Below, piece after piece: positions 32,003 through 40,195 of a DNA stretch of 64,000 bases (position 1 is the first letter of the stretch; each line of letters opens with the position of its first letter). Source of the stretch: JACVRW01 sp963733885. GTDB lineage: Bacteria; Actinomycetota; Thermoleophilia; Solirubrobacterales; Thermoleophilaceae. The position numbers and the translations under genes were made by a program. The stretch spans positions 1-64,000 of the forward strand of contig CAVTES010000003.1 in NCBI GenBank assembly GCA_963733885.1. The letters are read 5' to 3'. Below the pieces are notes generated by a model. That model saw only the letters and a program-made list of their open reading frames with translations. It was not told the DNA's origin and made no database searches.

Positions 32003-33187
32003 ATGCGACAGGCAAGCGGCGACCTCTTCCCGACGGACTCTCCCATACCGGCCAGCCAGCTGATCGGGAGGCGCGACGACGTGCGCGAGGTGGCCACAAG
32101 GCTCGAGGCGGGCACCCACCTGATCGTGGCGGGGCCGCGGCGAACCGGGAAGACGAGCGTCTGCGAGGCCGCCCTGTCGCGGGCGGGGCGGCGTGGCGCC
32201 TACACGGCGAAGGTCGACCTCTTCCGTGTCGCGGACACGGCGGAGCTCGCGGAGGCCCTGGCCGCCGCGGTGATCGCCAACCGCTCTGCCGCTCACCGCG
32301 CGCTGCGGCGGGCGCGCAGCGCCGGAAGGGCGGCGCTGACCGCCGCACAGTCGGCTGCTGTAGTTCGCATGATCGGCGAGCTGGGGGAGGGGGTGGAGCT
32401 CGCACTCACGCCGGGAATCGCCGCCAACGACCCGGACCGCGCGCTCGACCTGGCGCTCGAGTTGCCCGAGAAGGTGGCGAAGGCCGACGGGCGCCGGCTG
32501 ATCCTGTTCTTCGACGAGTTCCAGGAGGTGGCGTCGGCGCGCCGTCCCTATGGCGACCCGGACGCCGTAACCAACCGGATGCGCGCGGTCTTCCAGCGCT
32601 CCACCGGCGTCTCGTACCTGTTCGCCGGCAGCATCGAGCACGTGGTGCGCGACCTGTTCGCGCCGGCGCGCCGGGCGTTCAGCGGCTTCGGCAGCTTCTA
32701 CGCACTCAGGCCAATCTCCGAGGAGGAGTGGCGGCGCGGGCTGGCGGAGCGCTTCGCGGCCGACGACTGCACGATCGCGGAGCCTGCACTCGCTCGGATC
32801 ATCGAGCTGGGCGGCGGACATCCCCGGGCCACGATGCGGATCGCCCAGCAGACGCACCTCGTCTCCATCGAGCTCGATGTGCGAAAGATCGACCTCGACC
32901 TGGTCCAGATCGGCTTCGAGCGCGCGCTAGAGGGCGACCGCCCGACGATGGAGCAGGTGGTGGAGCGTGTGCGGCTGCTGCACAAGCACGGGCTGACGGT
33001 GGCTCGTGCCGTGGCCGCCGGGCAGTCGGCGCCCCGGCGGCTCCATCCGGGCGTGCGCGACCGCGTGCTCAAGCTGCTGCGCGACGCGGGCGTGATCGAG
33101 CACGAGGCGCGCGGGCGCTGGCGGGTGATCGACCCCCTGCTAAGGCATTACCTCGTCTCACTGGACCCTTTCACCCCGCAGCGCTGA
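32003..33187 (+). CDS. AAA/STAND-type ATPase with C-terminal winged helix
   Basis: A 394-aa protein. Residues 20-230 are a P-loop ATPase of the archaeal ATPase_2-like group: Walker A GPRRTGKTSV, Walker B LILFFDEFQE, and a sensor region FAGSIEHVVRDLF. A lid of helices follows (GGGHPRATMRIAQQTH), and the last 90 residues look like a winged helix (RVLKLLRDAGVIEHEARGRW, then RVIDPLLRHYL). Such ATPases are common near mobile or defence genes, but here it stands alone between housekeeping genes. Its role is unknown. The end overlaps the convergent acyl-CoA synthetase by 30 bp. Confidence 0.82.
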   Translation: MRQASGDLFPTDSPIPASQLIGRRDDVREVATRLEAGTHLIVAGPRRTGKTSVCEAALSRAGRRGAYTAKVDLFRVADTAELAEALAAAVIANRSAAHRALRRARSAGRAALTAAQSAAVVRMIGELGEGVELALTPGIAANDPDRALDLALELPEKVAKADGRRLILFFDEFQEVASARRPYGDPDAVTNRMRAVFQRSTGVSYLFAGSIEHVVRDLFAPARRAFSGFGSFYALRPISEEEWRRGLAERFAADDCTIAEPALARIIELGGGHPRATMRIAQQTHLVSIELDVRKIDLDLVQIGFERALEGDRPTMEQVVERVRLLHKHGLTVARAVAAGQSAPRRLHPGVRDRVLKLLRDAGVIEHEARGRWRVIDPLLRHYLVSLDPFTPQR

Positions 33188-34588
33188 GCGGCGGATCTTT
33201 CCCGTCGGCGTCTTGGGCAGCTCGGGCGCGAAGTCCACCACCCGGGGGTACTTGTACGGCGCCGTCGCCGCCTTCACGTGCTCCTGGATCTCCCCGGCCA
33301 GCGCGTCGCTCGGCTCGCGACCCGGCTGCAGCACCACCACCGCCCGCACCACCTGGCCGCGTACCTCGTCGGGCGCCGCGACCGCGGCGGCCTCCGCCAC
33401 GGCGGGGTGCGAGAGGAGCGCGGACTCGACCTCGAACGGCCCGATCCGGTAGCCGGCCGAGATGATCACGTCGTCGGTGCGCCCCTCGAACCAGAGGTAG
33501 CCGTCCTCGTCCTCGCTGACGCGGTCGCCGGTCCGCCAGGGCCGGTCGCGCGGCCCGTCGATGAAGAAGGTGGGCACCGTGGCGGGGTCCACGACCAGCT
33601 CGCCCGAGTCGACCCAGGCGCGGAAGCCCGGAAGGGGCCGGCCCATCGAGCCCGGCCGGACGGGCGGACCGATCGGCATGCCGGTCAGGTGGCCGGTCTC
33701 GGTCTGGCCGTAGCCGTCGTGCACCGACACGCCCGCCGACTCCATCCACGTATGCACCACCTCGGGGTTGAGCGGCTCCCCGGCGGCAACCGCGTGGCGC
33801 AGCGCGGGCAGCGGCCGCAGCTCGGCGCGCTTGGCGATGGCGCGGTACTCGGTGGGGGACATGCAGAGCACGTTCACCCGTTCGCGCTCGAGCAGCTCGA
33901 GCCGATGGTCCGGGTCGAAGCGCGCGTCGTGCAGGAGCGCCGCGGCCCCGCGAACCCAGGCCGCCACGAAAGCGTTCCGGGCCGAGAGCGACCACCCGCT
34001 CGCCGCCGTGCACCAGCAGAGGTCGCCCGCACGGGCGCCGTACCAGTGCTCGGCCTGGACGCGCTGGCCCTCGAGGTAGCGCGCGCCGTGGCGGATCGGC
34101 TTCGGCTCGCCGGACGTGCCGGATGTGAAGACGATCAGCGCCGGGTCCTCGGGACCGGGCTCGGCGGGCGGCGCCGGGTCCGCCTCCTCGAACAGGCGCT
34201 CGTCCGGAACCAGGACGAGCTGTCCCGCAAACCCGGCGTCCGTGGCGAGCTGCCGGTCGCGCTCGTGCGCCACGACCACGCGCGGCTCCACCTTGTCCAT
34301 GCGGGTGCGAAGGTCGGCGGGCCGCAGCTGTTCGGTGCAGGGGAGCGCCACGGCGCCGAGGCGCCAGCACGCGACCATCGCGTAGACCCACTCGGGCCGG
34401 TTGCCGATCAGGGTCATCACGGCGTCGCCGCGCCGCACGCCGCGTGCGGCCAGCGCGCCTGCCAGCCGGGCGGAGCACGCGGCCACCTCGCCGAAGGCGA
34501 TCTCCCGCCGCTCGCCCTCCCGGGTTAGCGCGACCAGGGCGAGGCGCTTCGGATCCGTGGCGTCGACGACGTCCCGCGCGAAGTTCAC
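33158..34588 (-). CDS. AMP-forming acyl-CoA synthetase
   Basis: A 476-aa ANL-superfamily ligase that activates a carboxylic acid as an acyl-AMP and then an acyl-CoA. It has the P-loop FTSGTSGEPKPIRHG, the A5 motif YGQTETGHL, the hinge and A8 block WFEGRTDDVIISAGYRIGPF, and the A10 lysine in PTGKIRRSAL. GTG 34588 was chosen because it overlaps the TetR stop (GTGA) and because the longer frame before it is the reverse shadow of that gene. It is somewhat short at the N-terminus compared with typical 520-550-aa members. Its layout is closest to medium-chain acyl-CoA synthetases. Confidence 0.88.
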   Translation of the reverse strand: MNFARDVVDATDPKRLALVALTREGERREIAFGEVAACSARLAGALAARGVRRGDAVMTLIGNRPEWVYAMVACWRLGAVALPCTEQLRPADLRTRMDKVEPRVVVAHERDRQLATDAGFAGQLVLVPDERLFEEADPAPPAEPGPEDPALIVFTSGTSGEPKPIRHGARYLEGQRVQAEHWYGARAGDLCWCTAASGWSLSARNAFVAAWVRGAAALLHDARFDPDHRLELLERERVNVLCMSPTEYRAIAKRAELRPLPALRHAVAAGEPLNPEVVHTWMESAGVSVHDGYGQTETGHLTGMPIGPPVRPGSMGRPLPGFRAWVDSGELVVDPATVPTFFIDGPRDRPWRTGDRVSEDEDGYLWFEGRTDDVIISAGYRIGPFEVESALLSHPAVAEAAAVAAPDEVRGQVVRAVVVLQPGREPSDALAGEIQEHVKAATAPYKYPRVVDFAPELPKTPTGKIRRSALRGERVQ

Positions 34589-35250
34589 TGCGCCGGCGGC
34601 GGCTGGCCGCCGGCGGTGATCCAGCGCTCCCCGCGGCTCAGCCGTTCCAGGCCGAGCCAGGCGTAGTCCATCGTCATCTCGAGGATCTGCTCGCGCGGAA
34701 CCTCCTGGTGGTCCGCCCACCAGTTGGCGAGTGACTGGACCGATCCCACCAGCATCTGGGCGAGCATCTGGATGCCGTCCTCGCGGGCGGTCTCGTCGCC
34801 AGCGGAAGACCGCGAGCCCGGGTCCTGGGCGATGAGGGCGGCCACCACGCCCGTCACCTGCGCGACGACCCGCTCGAGCACCGCGACCGTCTCCGGGTCG
34901 CCCGCCTCGCGGAACAGCATGCGCCACGCCCCCCGGCGCTCCTCGACGAAGCGGTAGAAGGCGTCGAGGCCTGCGGCCAGCCGGGCCGCGCCCGTGCTGC
35001 CCGCCTCGTCCATTGCCGCCGCGAGCCGCTCGAACAGCTCGCTGGCGTGCTCCTCCAGCAGCTCGGCGTACAGCTCCTGCTTCGAGGAGAAGTGCTCGTA
35101 GATCAGCGCCTTGGAGACACCGCCCTCCCGGGCGATGTCGTCGATGGACGAGGCGTGGTAGCCGCGATCTGCGAACACGGCGAGCGCCGACCCGAGGATC
35201 GCGGCGCGGCGCTCCTCGCCGCTGAGGCGCTTTCGAGGGGTGACGCTCAT
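34585..35250 (-). CDS. TetR-family transcriptional regulator
   Basis: A 221-aa regulator. The N-terminal HTH (RRAAILGSALAVFADRGYHA, then SSIDDIAREGGVSKALIYEHFSSK) is typical of TetR, followed by a helical ligand domain. It is translationally coupled to the acyl-CoA synthetase downstream. Two dyads in the divergent gap (35254-35267 and 35277-35290) are likely operators, so it probably controls itself, the synthetase and perhaps the membrane protein on the + strand. An acyl-CoA ligand is plausible. Confidence 0.92.
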   Translation of the reverse strand: MSVTPRKRLSGEERRAAILGSALAVFADRGYHASSIDDIAREGGVSKALIYEHFSSKQELYAELLEEHASELFERLAAAMDEAGSTGAARLAAGLDAFYRFVEERRGAWRMLFREAGDPETVAVLERVVAQVTGVVAALIAQDPGSRSSAGDETAREDGIQMLAQMLVGSVQSLANWWADHQEVPREQILEMTMDYAWLGLERLSRGERWITAGGQPPPAQ

Positions 35251-35253
35251 TGT

Positions 35254-35290
35254 GTGACGTTGGTCACAGTAGTCTGACTGGACGTTCAGT
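35254..35290. promoter_or_regulatory. Two dyad operators upstream of the TetR gene
   Basis: GTGAC-GTTG-GTCAC (35254-35267) is a perfect dyad 4 bp before the TetR start. ACTGGACGTTCAGT (35277-35290) is a near-perfect 14-bp dyad of TetR-operator shape. Confidence 0.6.
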
Positions 35291-35350
35291 TAGTTGGTTC
35301 CCGGGCATCGTGAGGGCAATACCCGAGTGATGCCGGATGGAGACTTGCAC

Positions 35351-37201
35351 ATGGACAGGCTGACGTTCACAGCTCAGGCCACAGGCGACGAGCCGGCCGG
35401 CGGCGCCGCCATTGGCGAAGCGATCGGAGCCACCGCGGGCGCGCTGGTGGCCACGGCGGCCATCGCCGTTCTCATCGCGGGCCATCGAAGCGGCCGGATC
35501 CAGCTGCTCTCGCGCGCCGCCGCCTTCTCGGAGCGTGTCTCCGGGCTCCCGGGCTGGGCCGCGCTCCCGTCGTCGGTGCTCGGCATCTCCCTCCTGACTG
35601 CGGTGCTCGGCATGTACTGGGACATCTCCCTGCACATCGACAATGGCCGCGACGACGGCCCGCTCGCGAACCCCGCCCACTACCTGATCCTGATCGGCCT
35701 CTACGGCGCGCTGCTCGCAGGGGTGCTGAGCGCCGCCCTGTCCGACGAGCGTCCGAGCGACACGGCGGTGAGGCTCGGAAATGGCTGGTGGATCCCGGTC
35801 GGGGGCCTGCTGATCGCCGCCTGCGGCGCGTTCGCGCTGTCGGGCTTCCCGCTCGACGACTTCTGGCACCGCATCTTCGGCCAGGACGTGACGCTGTGGG
35901 GCCCCACGCACCTGATGCTGATCGGCGGGGGCTCCCTCGCCGTGCTCGGCGCCATGGCGCTCACGTCGGAAGCCGTCGGCGGGATGGGGCGCGACCCCGA
36001 GCGCCGCCACTCGCGCTTGGTCTTCGTGCTGCGGCGGTCCCTGCTGGCGGGCGGGTTCCTCGTCGCGCTGTCCACCTTCCAGGGCGAATTCGACTTCGGC
36101 GTTCCGCAGTTCCGCCAGGTGCTCCACCCGATCCTTCTCATGCTCGCGGCCGGCATCGGGCTCGTCACCGCCCGCATCTACCTCGGCCGCGGCGGCGCGC
36201 TCCAGGCGGTGGCGGGGTTCGTGGCGATCCGAGGGTTACTGGCGATCATGGTCGGTGGCGTCTGGGACCAGACACTGCCGCACTTCCCGCTGTACCTCGT
36301 GGAGGCGCTGCTCGTGGAGGCCGTCTTCGCGCGCGTCCGGGGCCGCTCCCCGGTCGCCACCGGAGCATTCGCCGGCGCGCTGATCGGAACGGTGGGGCTG
36401 GCCGCGGAGTGGGGCTGGAGCCACGTCTGGATGCCGGTCCCGTGGCAGGGGACGCTGCTGCCCGAGGCCGCGATCGCCGGGCTCGTGACCGCGGTGGCGG
36501 CCAGCGCGGTAGGCGGCTTCGTGGGCGGCGCGCTCGTCGGCCCGACACCTCAGCGCGTCGCGCCGATGGGGCGCGCTGGGCACCGGGTGGCCCTCGCCGG
36601 GTTCTTGGTCCTGGTGGCTGTGATCGGCTGGGGCCTGCCGATCTCGGACGACGGCCCGCGGCGCGCCACCGTGGCGCTGGAGGACGTGCGCTCGGGCGCC
36701 GAGCGCTCCGTGGACGCCACGGTCCGGATCGACCCGCCGGACGCCGCCGAGGACGCCCACTTCCTCAACGTCACCGCTTGGCAGGGGGGCGGCAGCGTCG
36801 TCAGCGAGCTCGAGCGGGTCCGCGAGGGCGTATACCGGACCACCGAGGCGGTGCCGGTGTACGGCGGCTGGAAGGCGCTCGTTAGGGTCCACACCGGCGA
36901 CTCGCTCATCGGCGTGCCCATCTTCATGCCCGAGGACCGGGCCATCCCGGCGCCCGAGGTCCCCGCCGAAGCGAGATTCAAACGCGACTTCGTGCGCGAC
37001 CTCGCACTGCTCCAGCGCGAGAAGAAGGACGACGTGCCCGGCGCGCTGAGCGTGATCGCGTACCTCGTGGTGGCGGCGATCGCCGCCGGGCTGATCGCCC
37101 TGATCGCTTGGACACTGCTGCGGCTCGAGGGCGCGGAGCGCCGCCCGCGCGCGTCGCGGACGGCGGGCAGGAGTCCGGCCCGCGAGCCCGAACTCGTGTG
37201 A
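35351..37201 (+). CDS. Polytopic membrane protein with about 13 helices and an outer domain
   Basis: A 616-aa protein of unknown function. About 12 helices are followed by an outer domain of about 150 residues (VYRTTEAVPVYGGWKALVRV, then HTGDSL) that recalls FixH/YtkA/CopC-like beta domains, and a last helix. Histidines lie at membrane borders: SLHIDNGRDDG, NPAHYLILIG, DFWHRIFGQDVTLWGPTHLM, VLHPILLM, LPHFPLYLVE and EWGWSHVW. This pattern suggests metal or heme binding. ATG 35351 has GGATGGAG upstream; an alternative start is ATG 35330. It is divergent from the TetR gene. Confidence 0.75.
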   Translation: MDRLTFTAQATGDEPAGGAAIGEAIGATAGALVATAAIAVLIAGHRSGRIQLLSRAAAFSERVSGLPGWAALPSSVLGISLLTAVLGMYWDISLHIDNGRDDGPLANPAHYLILIGLYGALLAGVLSAALSDERPSDTAVRLGNGWWIPVGGLLIAACGAFALSGFPLDDFWHRIFGQDVTLWGPTHLMLIGGGSLAVLGAMALTSEAVGGMGRDPERRHSRLVFVLRRSLLAGGFLVALSTFQGEFDFGVPQFRQVLHPILLMLAAGIGLVTARIYLGRGGALQAVAGFVAIRGLLAIMVGGVWDQTLPHFPLYLVEALLVEAVFARVRGRSPVATGAFAGALIGTVGLAAEWGWSHVWMPVPWQGTLLPEAAIAGLVTAVAASAVGGFVGGALVGPTPQRVAPMGRAGHRVALAGFLVLVAVIGWGLPISDDGPRRATVALEDVRSGAERSVDATVRIDPPDAAEDAHFLNVTAWQGGGSVVSELERVREGVYRTTEAVPVYGGWKALVRVHTGDSLIGVPIFMPEDRAIPAPEVPAEARFKRDFVRDLALLQREKKDDVPGALSVIAYLVVAAIAAGLIALIAWTLLRLEGAERRPRASRTAGRSPAREPELV

Positions 37202-37259
37202 AAACGCATTAAAAGCCATCGGCATAACTTCGCCGAAACATCTGCTAGCTTCCTCGCCA

Positions 37260-37385
37260 CGCCGAGTCCGCGCATGCGCGGAGCGGGGGAACCAAGGGTG
37301 GCGCAAGCCACTGGGGCGAACCTCCTTCAGGGAGGCGCGCGAGCTCTTTCAGCGCGAGCCCGTCAGCTAACCCCGCAGGCGTTCG
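37260..37385 (+). promoter_or_regulatory. c-di-AMP riboswitch (ydaO-yuaA class), copy 2
   Basis: The aptamer contains GAGCGGGGGAACCAAGGGTG, GGGGCGAACC and the 3' core CTCTTTCAGCGCGAGCCCG followed by TCAGCTAACCCCGCAGGCG, matching copy 1 at 17487-17616 base for base in the core. It lies directly before the NlpC/P60 gene. In actinobacteria this class is known to control cell-wall hydrolases. A -10-like TAGCTT lies at 37246-37251. Confidence 0.95.
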
Positions 37386-37392
37386 AAAGAGA

Positions 37393-37971
37393 ATGCCGTC
37401 ATCCGCTGATCACATCAAGCTGCTTTGCGCTGCCGTCGCAGCCGCACTACTGCTCGTCACGGGCCCGGCCGAGACCGCCTCGGCTGCCAAGACGTACCGC
37501 AGTGGCGGTGCAAGGTTCCAGCCCCCGCCTCCGCCGCCGGAGGAGGCGACGCTCGTGGACGGGCGCGTGATCGCACCCGCGTCGGCGCCGGGCCGTGTGA
37601 AGCGGGTCATCCAGGCGGCCAACCGCCTGGTCGAGAAGCCGTACATCTATGGGGGCGGCCACAGGCCCTTCTCGAGCGAGCTGGACAGCGGCTACGACTG
37701 CTCCGGCGCGGTCTCCTACGCGCTCTACGGCGGTCGCTTCCTGGGCTCGCCGCTCCCGTCTGGCTCGCTGATGAGCTGGGGCCGCGAGGGCCCGGGCGAC
37801 TGGATCACCGTCTACGCCCACGGCGGCCACGCCTACATCGTCGTGGCCGGGCTGCGCTTCGACACCTCGTTGCGCGACTCCGACGCACCGGGCCCGTCGA
37901 GCGGCCCGCGCTGGAGCAGGACGCTACGCGAGTCGGACGCCTTCGTGGCCCGGCACCCGCGCGGCTACTAG
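37393..37971 (+). CDS. Secreted NlpC/P60-like peptidoglycan hydrolase
   Basis: A 192-aa exported protein. The signal peptide is IKLLCAAVAAALLLVTGPAE to TASA, followed by a proline-rich linker (FQPPPPPPEE). The catalytic domain shows the Cys in SGYDCSGAVSYALYG and the His in YAHGGHAYIVV, typical of NlpC/P60 endopeptidases. It is smaller than most and has no extra binding domains. Expression should fall when c-di-AMP rises, tying wall remodelling to turgor signals. Confidence 0.9.
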   Translation: MPSSADHIKLLCAAVAAALLLVTGPAETASAAKTYRSGGARFQPPPPPPEEATLVDGRVIAPASAPGRVKRVIQAANRLVEKPYIYGGGHRPFSSELDSGYDCSGAVSYALYGGRFLGSPLPSGSLMSWGREGPGDWITVYAHGGHAYIVVAGLRFDTSLRDSDAPGPSSGPRWSRTLRESDAFVARHPRGY

Positions 37972-38030
37972 CGGCGCGCGAGTGACAACCCCGTGTTGGG
38001 ACGGGCAATCCTCCCGATCACCTCTTCGAC

Positions 38031-38071
38031 TGTCCGATCCTGGTGTTCCATGTGAACACCTAGATCGGACA
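38031..38071. repeat. 18-bp imperfect inverted repeat
   Basis: TGTCCGATCCTGGTGTTC (38031-38048) pairs with GAACACCTAGATCGGACA (38054-38071) with two adjacent mismatches and a 5-nt loop. No T tract follows, so it is not a standard terminator. It lies 60 bp after the NlpC/P60 stop, in a 247-bp gap otherwise without features. Confidence 0.7.
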
Positions 38072-38218
38072 CTTGAAGGATTCGCCCCCGGGCGGGACGC
38101 CGGCGTCCGGCCGCCCTCCCGCTACAGGCGCGCCATCGCCTCCTTCGCCGCCCTCACGCCCGAGCCACCGCGTCGTCCAAGCAGCCCGCCCGAGCCCGTC
38201 GCCTATCCTTCGGCGCCC

Positions 38219-39421
38219 ATGGCCGTCGCCGCGAGCGCGTACACAGAGAAGACCGACGAGCAGAAGGCCATCACGGAGATGATCCGGCAGTTCGTCGACA
38301 ACGAGGTGCTGCCGATCGCCGAGGAGCACGACCACGAGGACAAGTTCCCCGTGGCGGTCGTGGAGCAGATGAAGGAGCTCGGGCTCTTCGGCGTGACCAT
38401 CCCCGAGGAGTACGGCGGGATGGGACTGGATCTCACGACCTACGCGATGATCGTGGAGGAGCTCTCCCGTGGCTGGATCTCGGTCTCGGGCATCGTCAAC
38501 ACCCACTTCATCGGCTCCTACCTGCTGATGAAGTTCGGCACCGAGGAGCAGAAGCAGGAGTTCCTGCCGCGGATGGCGACCGGTGAGATACGCGCCGCCT
38601 TCTCGCTCTCCGAGCCCGAGTGCGGTTCGGACGTGCAGGGCATCAAGTCCACCGCCAAGAAGCTGGATGACGGCGACTGGGAACTGAACGGCCAGAAGAT
38701 GTGGGTCACGAACGGGCTCTTGTCGGGGGTCGTCTTCGTGCTCGTCAAGAGCGATCCCAACGCGGACCCGCCCTACAAGGGCATGACCTGCTTCATGACG
38801 GAGAAGGAGCCGGGGGCCGAGCGGAACGACGGCCTAACGATTCCGCCCAAGATCAAGAAGATGGGATACAAGGGCGTCGAGTCGACCGAGCTGGTCTACG
38901 ACGGCTACCGCTGTTCGCCTGACCGCATCCTGGGCGGCGAGGAGAACGGGCTCGGGAAGGGCTTCGGACAGATGATGGACGCGCTCGAGGTGGGCCGGGT
39001 GAACGTCGCCGCCCGCGGCGTCGGGATCGCCCAGCGCGCGCTCGAGCTGGCGCTGCGGTACTCGCAGGAGCGCAAGACCTTCGGCAAGGAGATCGCCAAG
39101 CACCAGGCGATCCAGTTCAAGCTCGCCGACATGGCCACGAAGATCGAGGCCGCCCGCCTGCTGACGCTGAAGGCCGCGCGCCTCAAGGACGCCGGCCAGC
39201 GCTCCGACGTCGAGGCCGGCATGGCCAAGCTGTTCGCCTCCGAGACCGGCAAGGAGGTCGTGGAGGAGGCCTTCCGCATCCACGGCGGTTACGGCTACTC
39301 GAAGGAGTACGAGATCGAGCGCCTCTACCGCGATGCGCCGCTGCTCCTGATCGGCGAGGGAACGTCCGAGATCCAGCGGATGGTGATCGGCAAGAAGCTG
39401 CTCGAGCGGCACCGGGCCTGA
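38219..39421 (+). CDS. Acyl-CoA dehydrogenase
   Basis: A 400-aa FAD enzyme for the first step of fatty-acid or branched-acid beta-oxidation. It has the N-terminal helical domain (DEQKAITEMIRQFVDNEVLP), the FAD/substrate blocks FSLSEPECGSDVQGIKSTA and WVTNG, and the C-terminal QERKTFGKEIAKHQAIQFKL. RIHGGYGYSKEYEIERLYRD is followed by the catalytic Glu in LLIGEGTSEIQRMVIG. ATG 38219 is 9 nt after TATCCT with no Shine-Dalgarno. The substrate range is not apparent. It is coupled to the SCP2-like gene. Confidence 0.93.
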   Translation: MAVAASAYTEKTDEQKAITEMIRQFVDNEVLPIAEEHDHEDKFPVAVVEQMKELGLFGVTIPEEYGGMGLDLTTYAMIVEELSRGWISVSGIVNTHFIGSYLLMKFGTEEQKQEFLPRMATGEIRAAFSLSEPECGSDVQGIKSTAKKLDDGDWELNGQKMWVTNGLLSGVVFVLVKSDPNADPPYKGMTCFMTEKEPGAERNDGLTIPPKIKKMGYKGVESTELVYDGYRCSPDRILGGEENGLGKGFGQMMDALEVGRVNVAARGVGIAQRALELALRYSQERKTFGKEIAKHQAIQFKLADMATKIEAARLLTLKAARLKDAGQRSDVEAGMAKLFASETGKEVVEEAFRIHGGYGYSKEYEIERLYRDAPLLLIGEGTSEIQRMVIGKKLLERHRA

Positions 39422-39774
39422 TGGCGAGCGGCGACACGCGGTTGCTGATCCGCCAGGCGGTCGAGCACCTCCAAGAGGAGGTCCCGGCTTTGAAGCAGGT
39501 CAAGCTCGTGATCAGGCTCGAGCTACGCGCGCGAGGCACGGACGTTCCGATTTGGCGCGTCGAGGTGCCCGGCCCGCAGATCTCGCGCGACCTGGCCGGC
39601 GACGCCCGGATCGACGTCTCGGTAGCCCGGTCGCACTTCAACGAGCTGGCGACCGACGGCGGGCTGCGCCACTGGGCCGAGGCCTACGAGCGCGGGTACG
39701 TGAGGGTGAGCGGAGACGCGGCCGTGACCAGGCTGCTCGGCAAAGTGATCCAGCGGCAGCTGGCCCGGGCCTAA
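39421..39774 (+). CDS. Small SCP2-like/hypothetical protein coupled to acyl-CoA dehydrogenase
   Basis: A 117-aa protein starting within the stop of the dehydrogenase (TGATG). It has a mixed alpha/beta pattern with central strands (VKLVIRLELRARGTDVPIWR, then VEVPG) and the segment ARIDVSVARSHFNELATDGG. It closes with YERGYVRVSGDAAVTRLLGK, which resembles the lipid-binding sterol-carrier SCP2 C-terminus. The family assignment is tentative. The coupling suggests a role with acyl substrates. Confidence 0.6.
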   Translation: MASGDTRLLIRQAVEHLQEEVPALKQVKLVIRLELRARGTDVPIWRVEVPGPQISRDLAGDARIDVSVARSHFNELATDGGLRHWAEAYERGYVRVSGDAAVTRLLGKVIQRQLARA

Positions 39775-39779
39775 GTGTC

Positions 39780-39934
39780 CTAAGCTAAGCTCGGCCGGCG
39801 CTCACGTCTGGAAGCGGCGTCAGCCTCGAGGGGGCCCTCCACCTCGCGGTCCTCGATCCGGACAACCTCGATGCCGAGGTCTCCCGGGAAGCTTCCCGCG
39901 ATCGACCCGCGGAAGAGCTCGGGCGTGATCCGGG
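39780..39934 (-). pseudogene. N-terminal fragment of a PaaI-type thioesterase
   Basis: About 50 codons read like the start of a hotdog thioesterase (PELFRGSIAGSFPGDLGIEV, then VRIEDREVEGPLE), and then the frame runs into Arg-rich sequence and a stop. It begins directly after the ferredoxin gene in a CTGA junction where ATGA would be expected, so the start codon may be mutated as well. The catalytic half is missing. It probably was the last gene of the CoA operon. Confidence 0.45.
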
Positions 39935-39940
39935 GGTTCG

Positions 39941-40195
39941 TCAGGCGGTCCGCTCCAGCGCGGCGTCGCCGTCGTACAGCTTCACGACCCGCACAGCGCC
40001 GGGCGGCGCGGCATCCAGGCACAGCTCGCACAGCACGCACTCGTCGAGGTTCTCGTCCACGATCGTCACGCGGCCGTCGCCGGCGGCGAAGATGTCCACC
40101 GGGCAGGCCTCTTCGAGCTTCCTGGCGAGCTCGGCGTCGCCACGCACCGACTCGTCGACATCGACCCGGATGAAGACCCCGTGCAACTCGGTCAC
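39941..40195 (-). CDS. Small ferredoxin-like iron-sulfur protein
   Basis: An 84-aa protein with one CP motif (EEACPVDIFAAGDGRVTIVD) followed by CxxCxxC (ECVLCELCLDAAP). These four cysteines could hold one 4Fe-4S cluster in the order seen in FixX-type ferredoxins. The start is GTG 40195, overlapping the CoA ligase alpha-subunit stop (GTGA). Its place in a CoA-ester operon suggests electron transfer for a linked oxidation, but no partner enzyme is present. Confidence 0.75.
   Translation of the reverse strand: MTELHGVFIRVDVDESVRGDAELARKLEEACPVDIFAAGDGRVTIVDENLDECVLCELCLDAAPPGAVRVVKLYDGDAALERTA

Noticed and set aside
34589..34927. Longer N-terminus for the acyl-CoA synthetase
   Set aside because: The extra 113 codons are the antisense-like shadow of the TetR gene; GTG 34588 at the TetR stop fits the family start.
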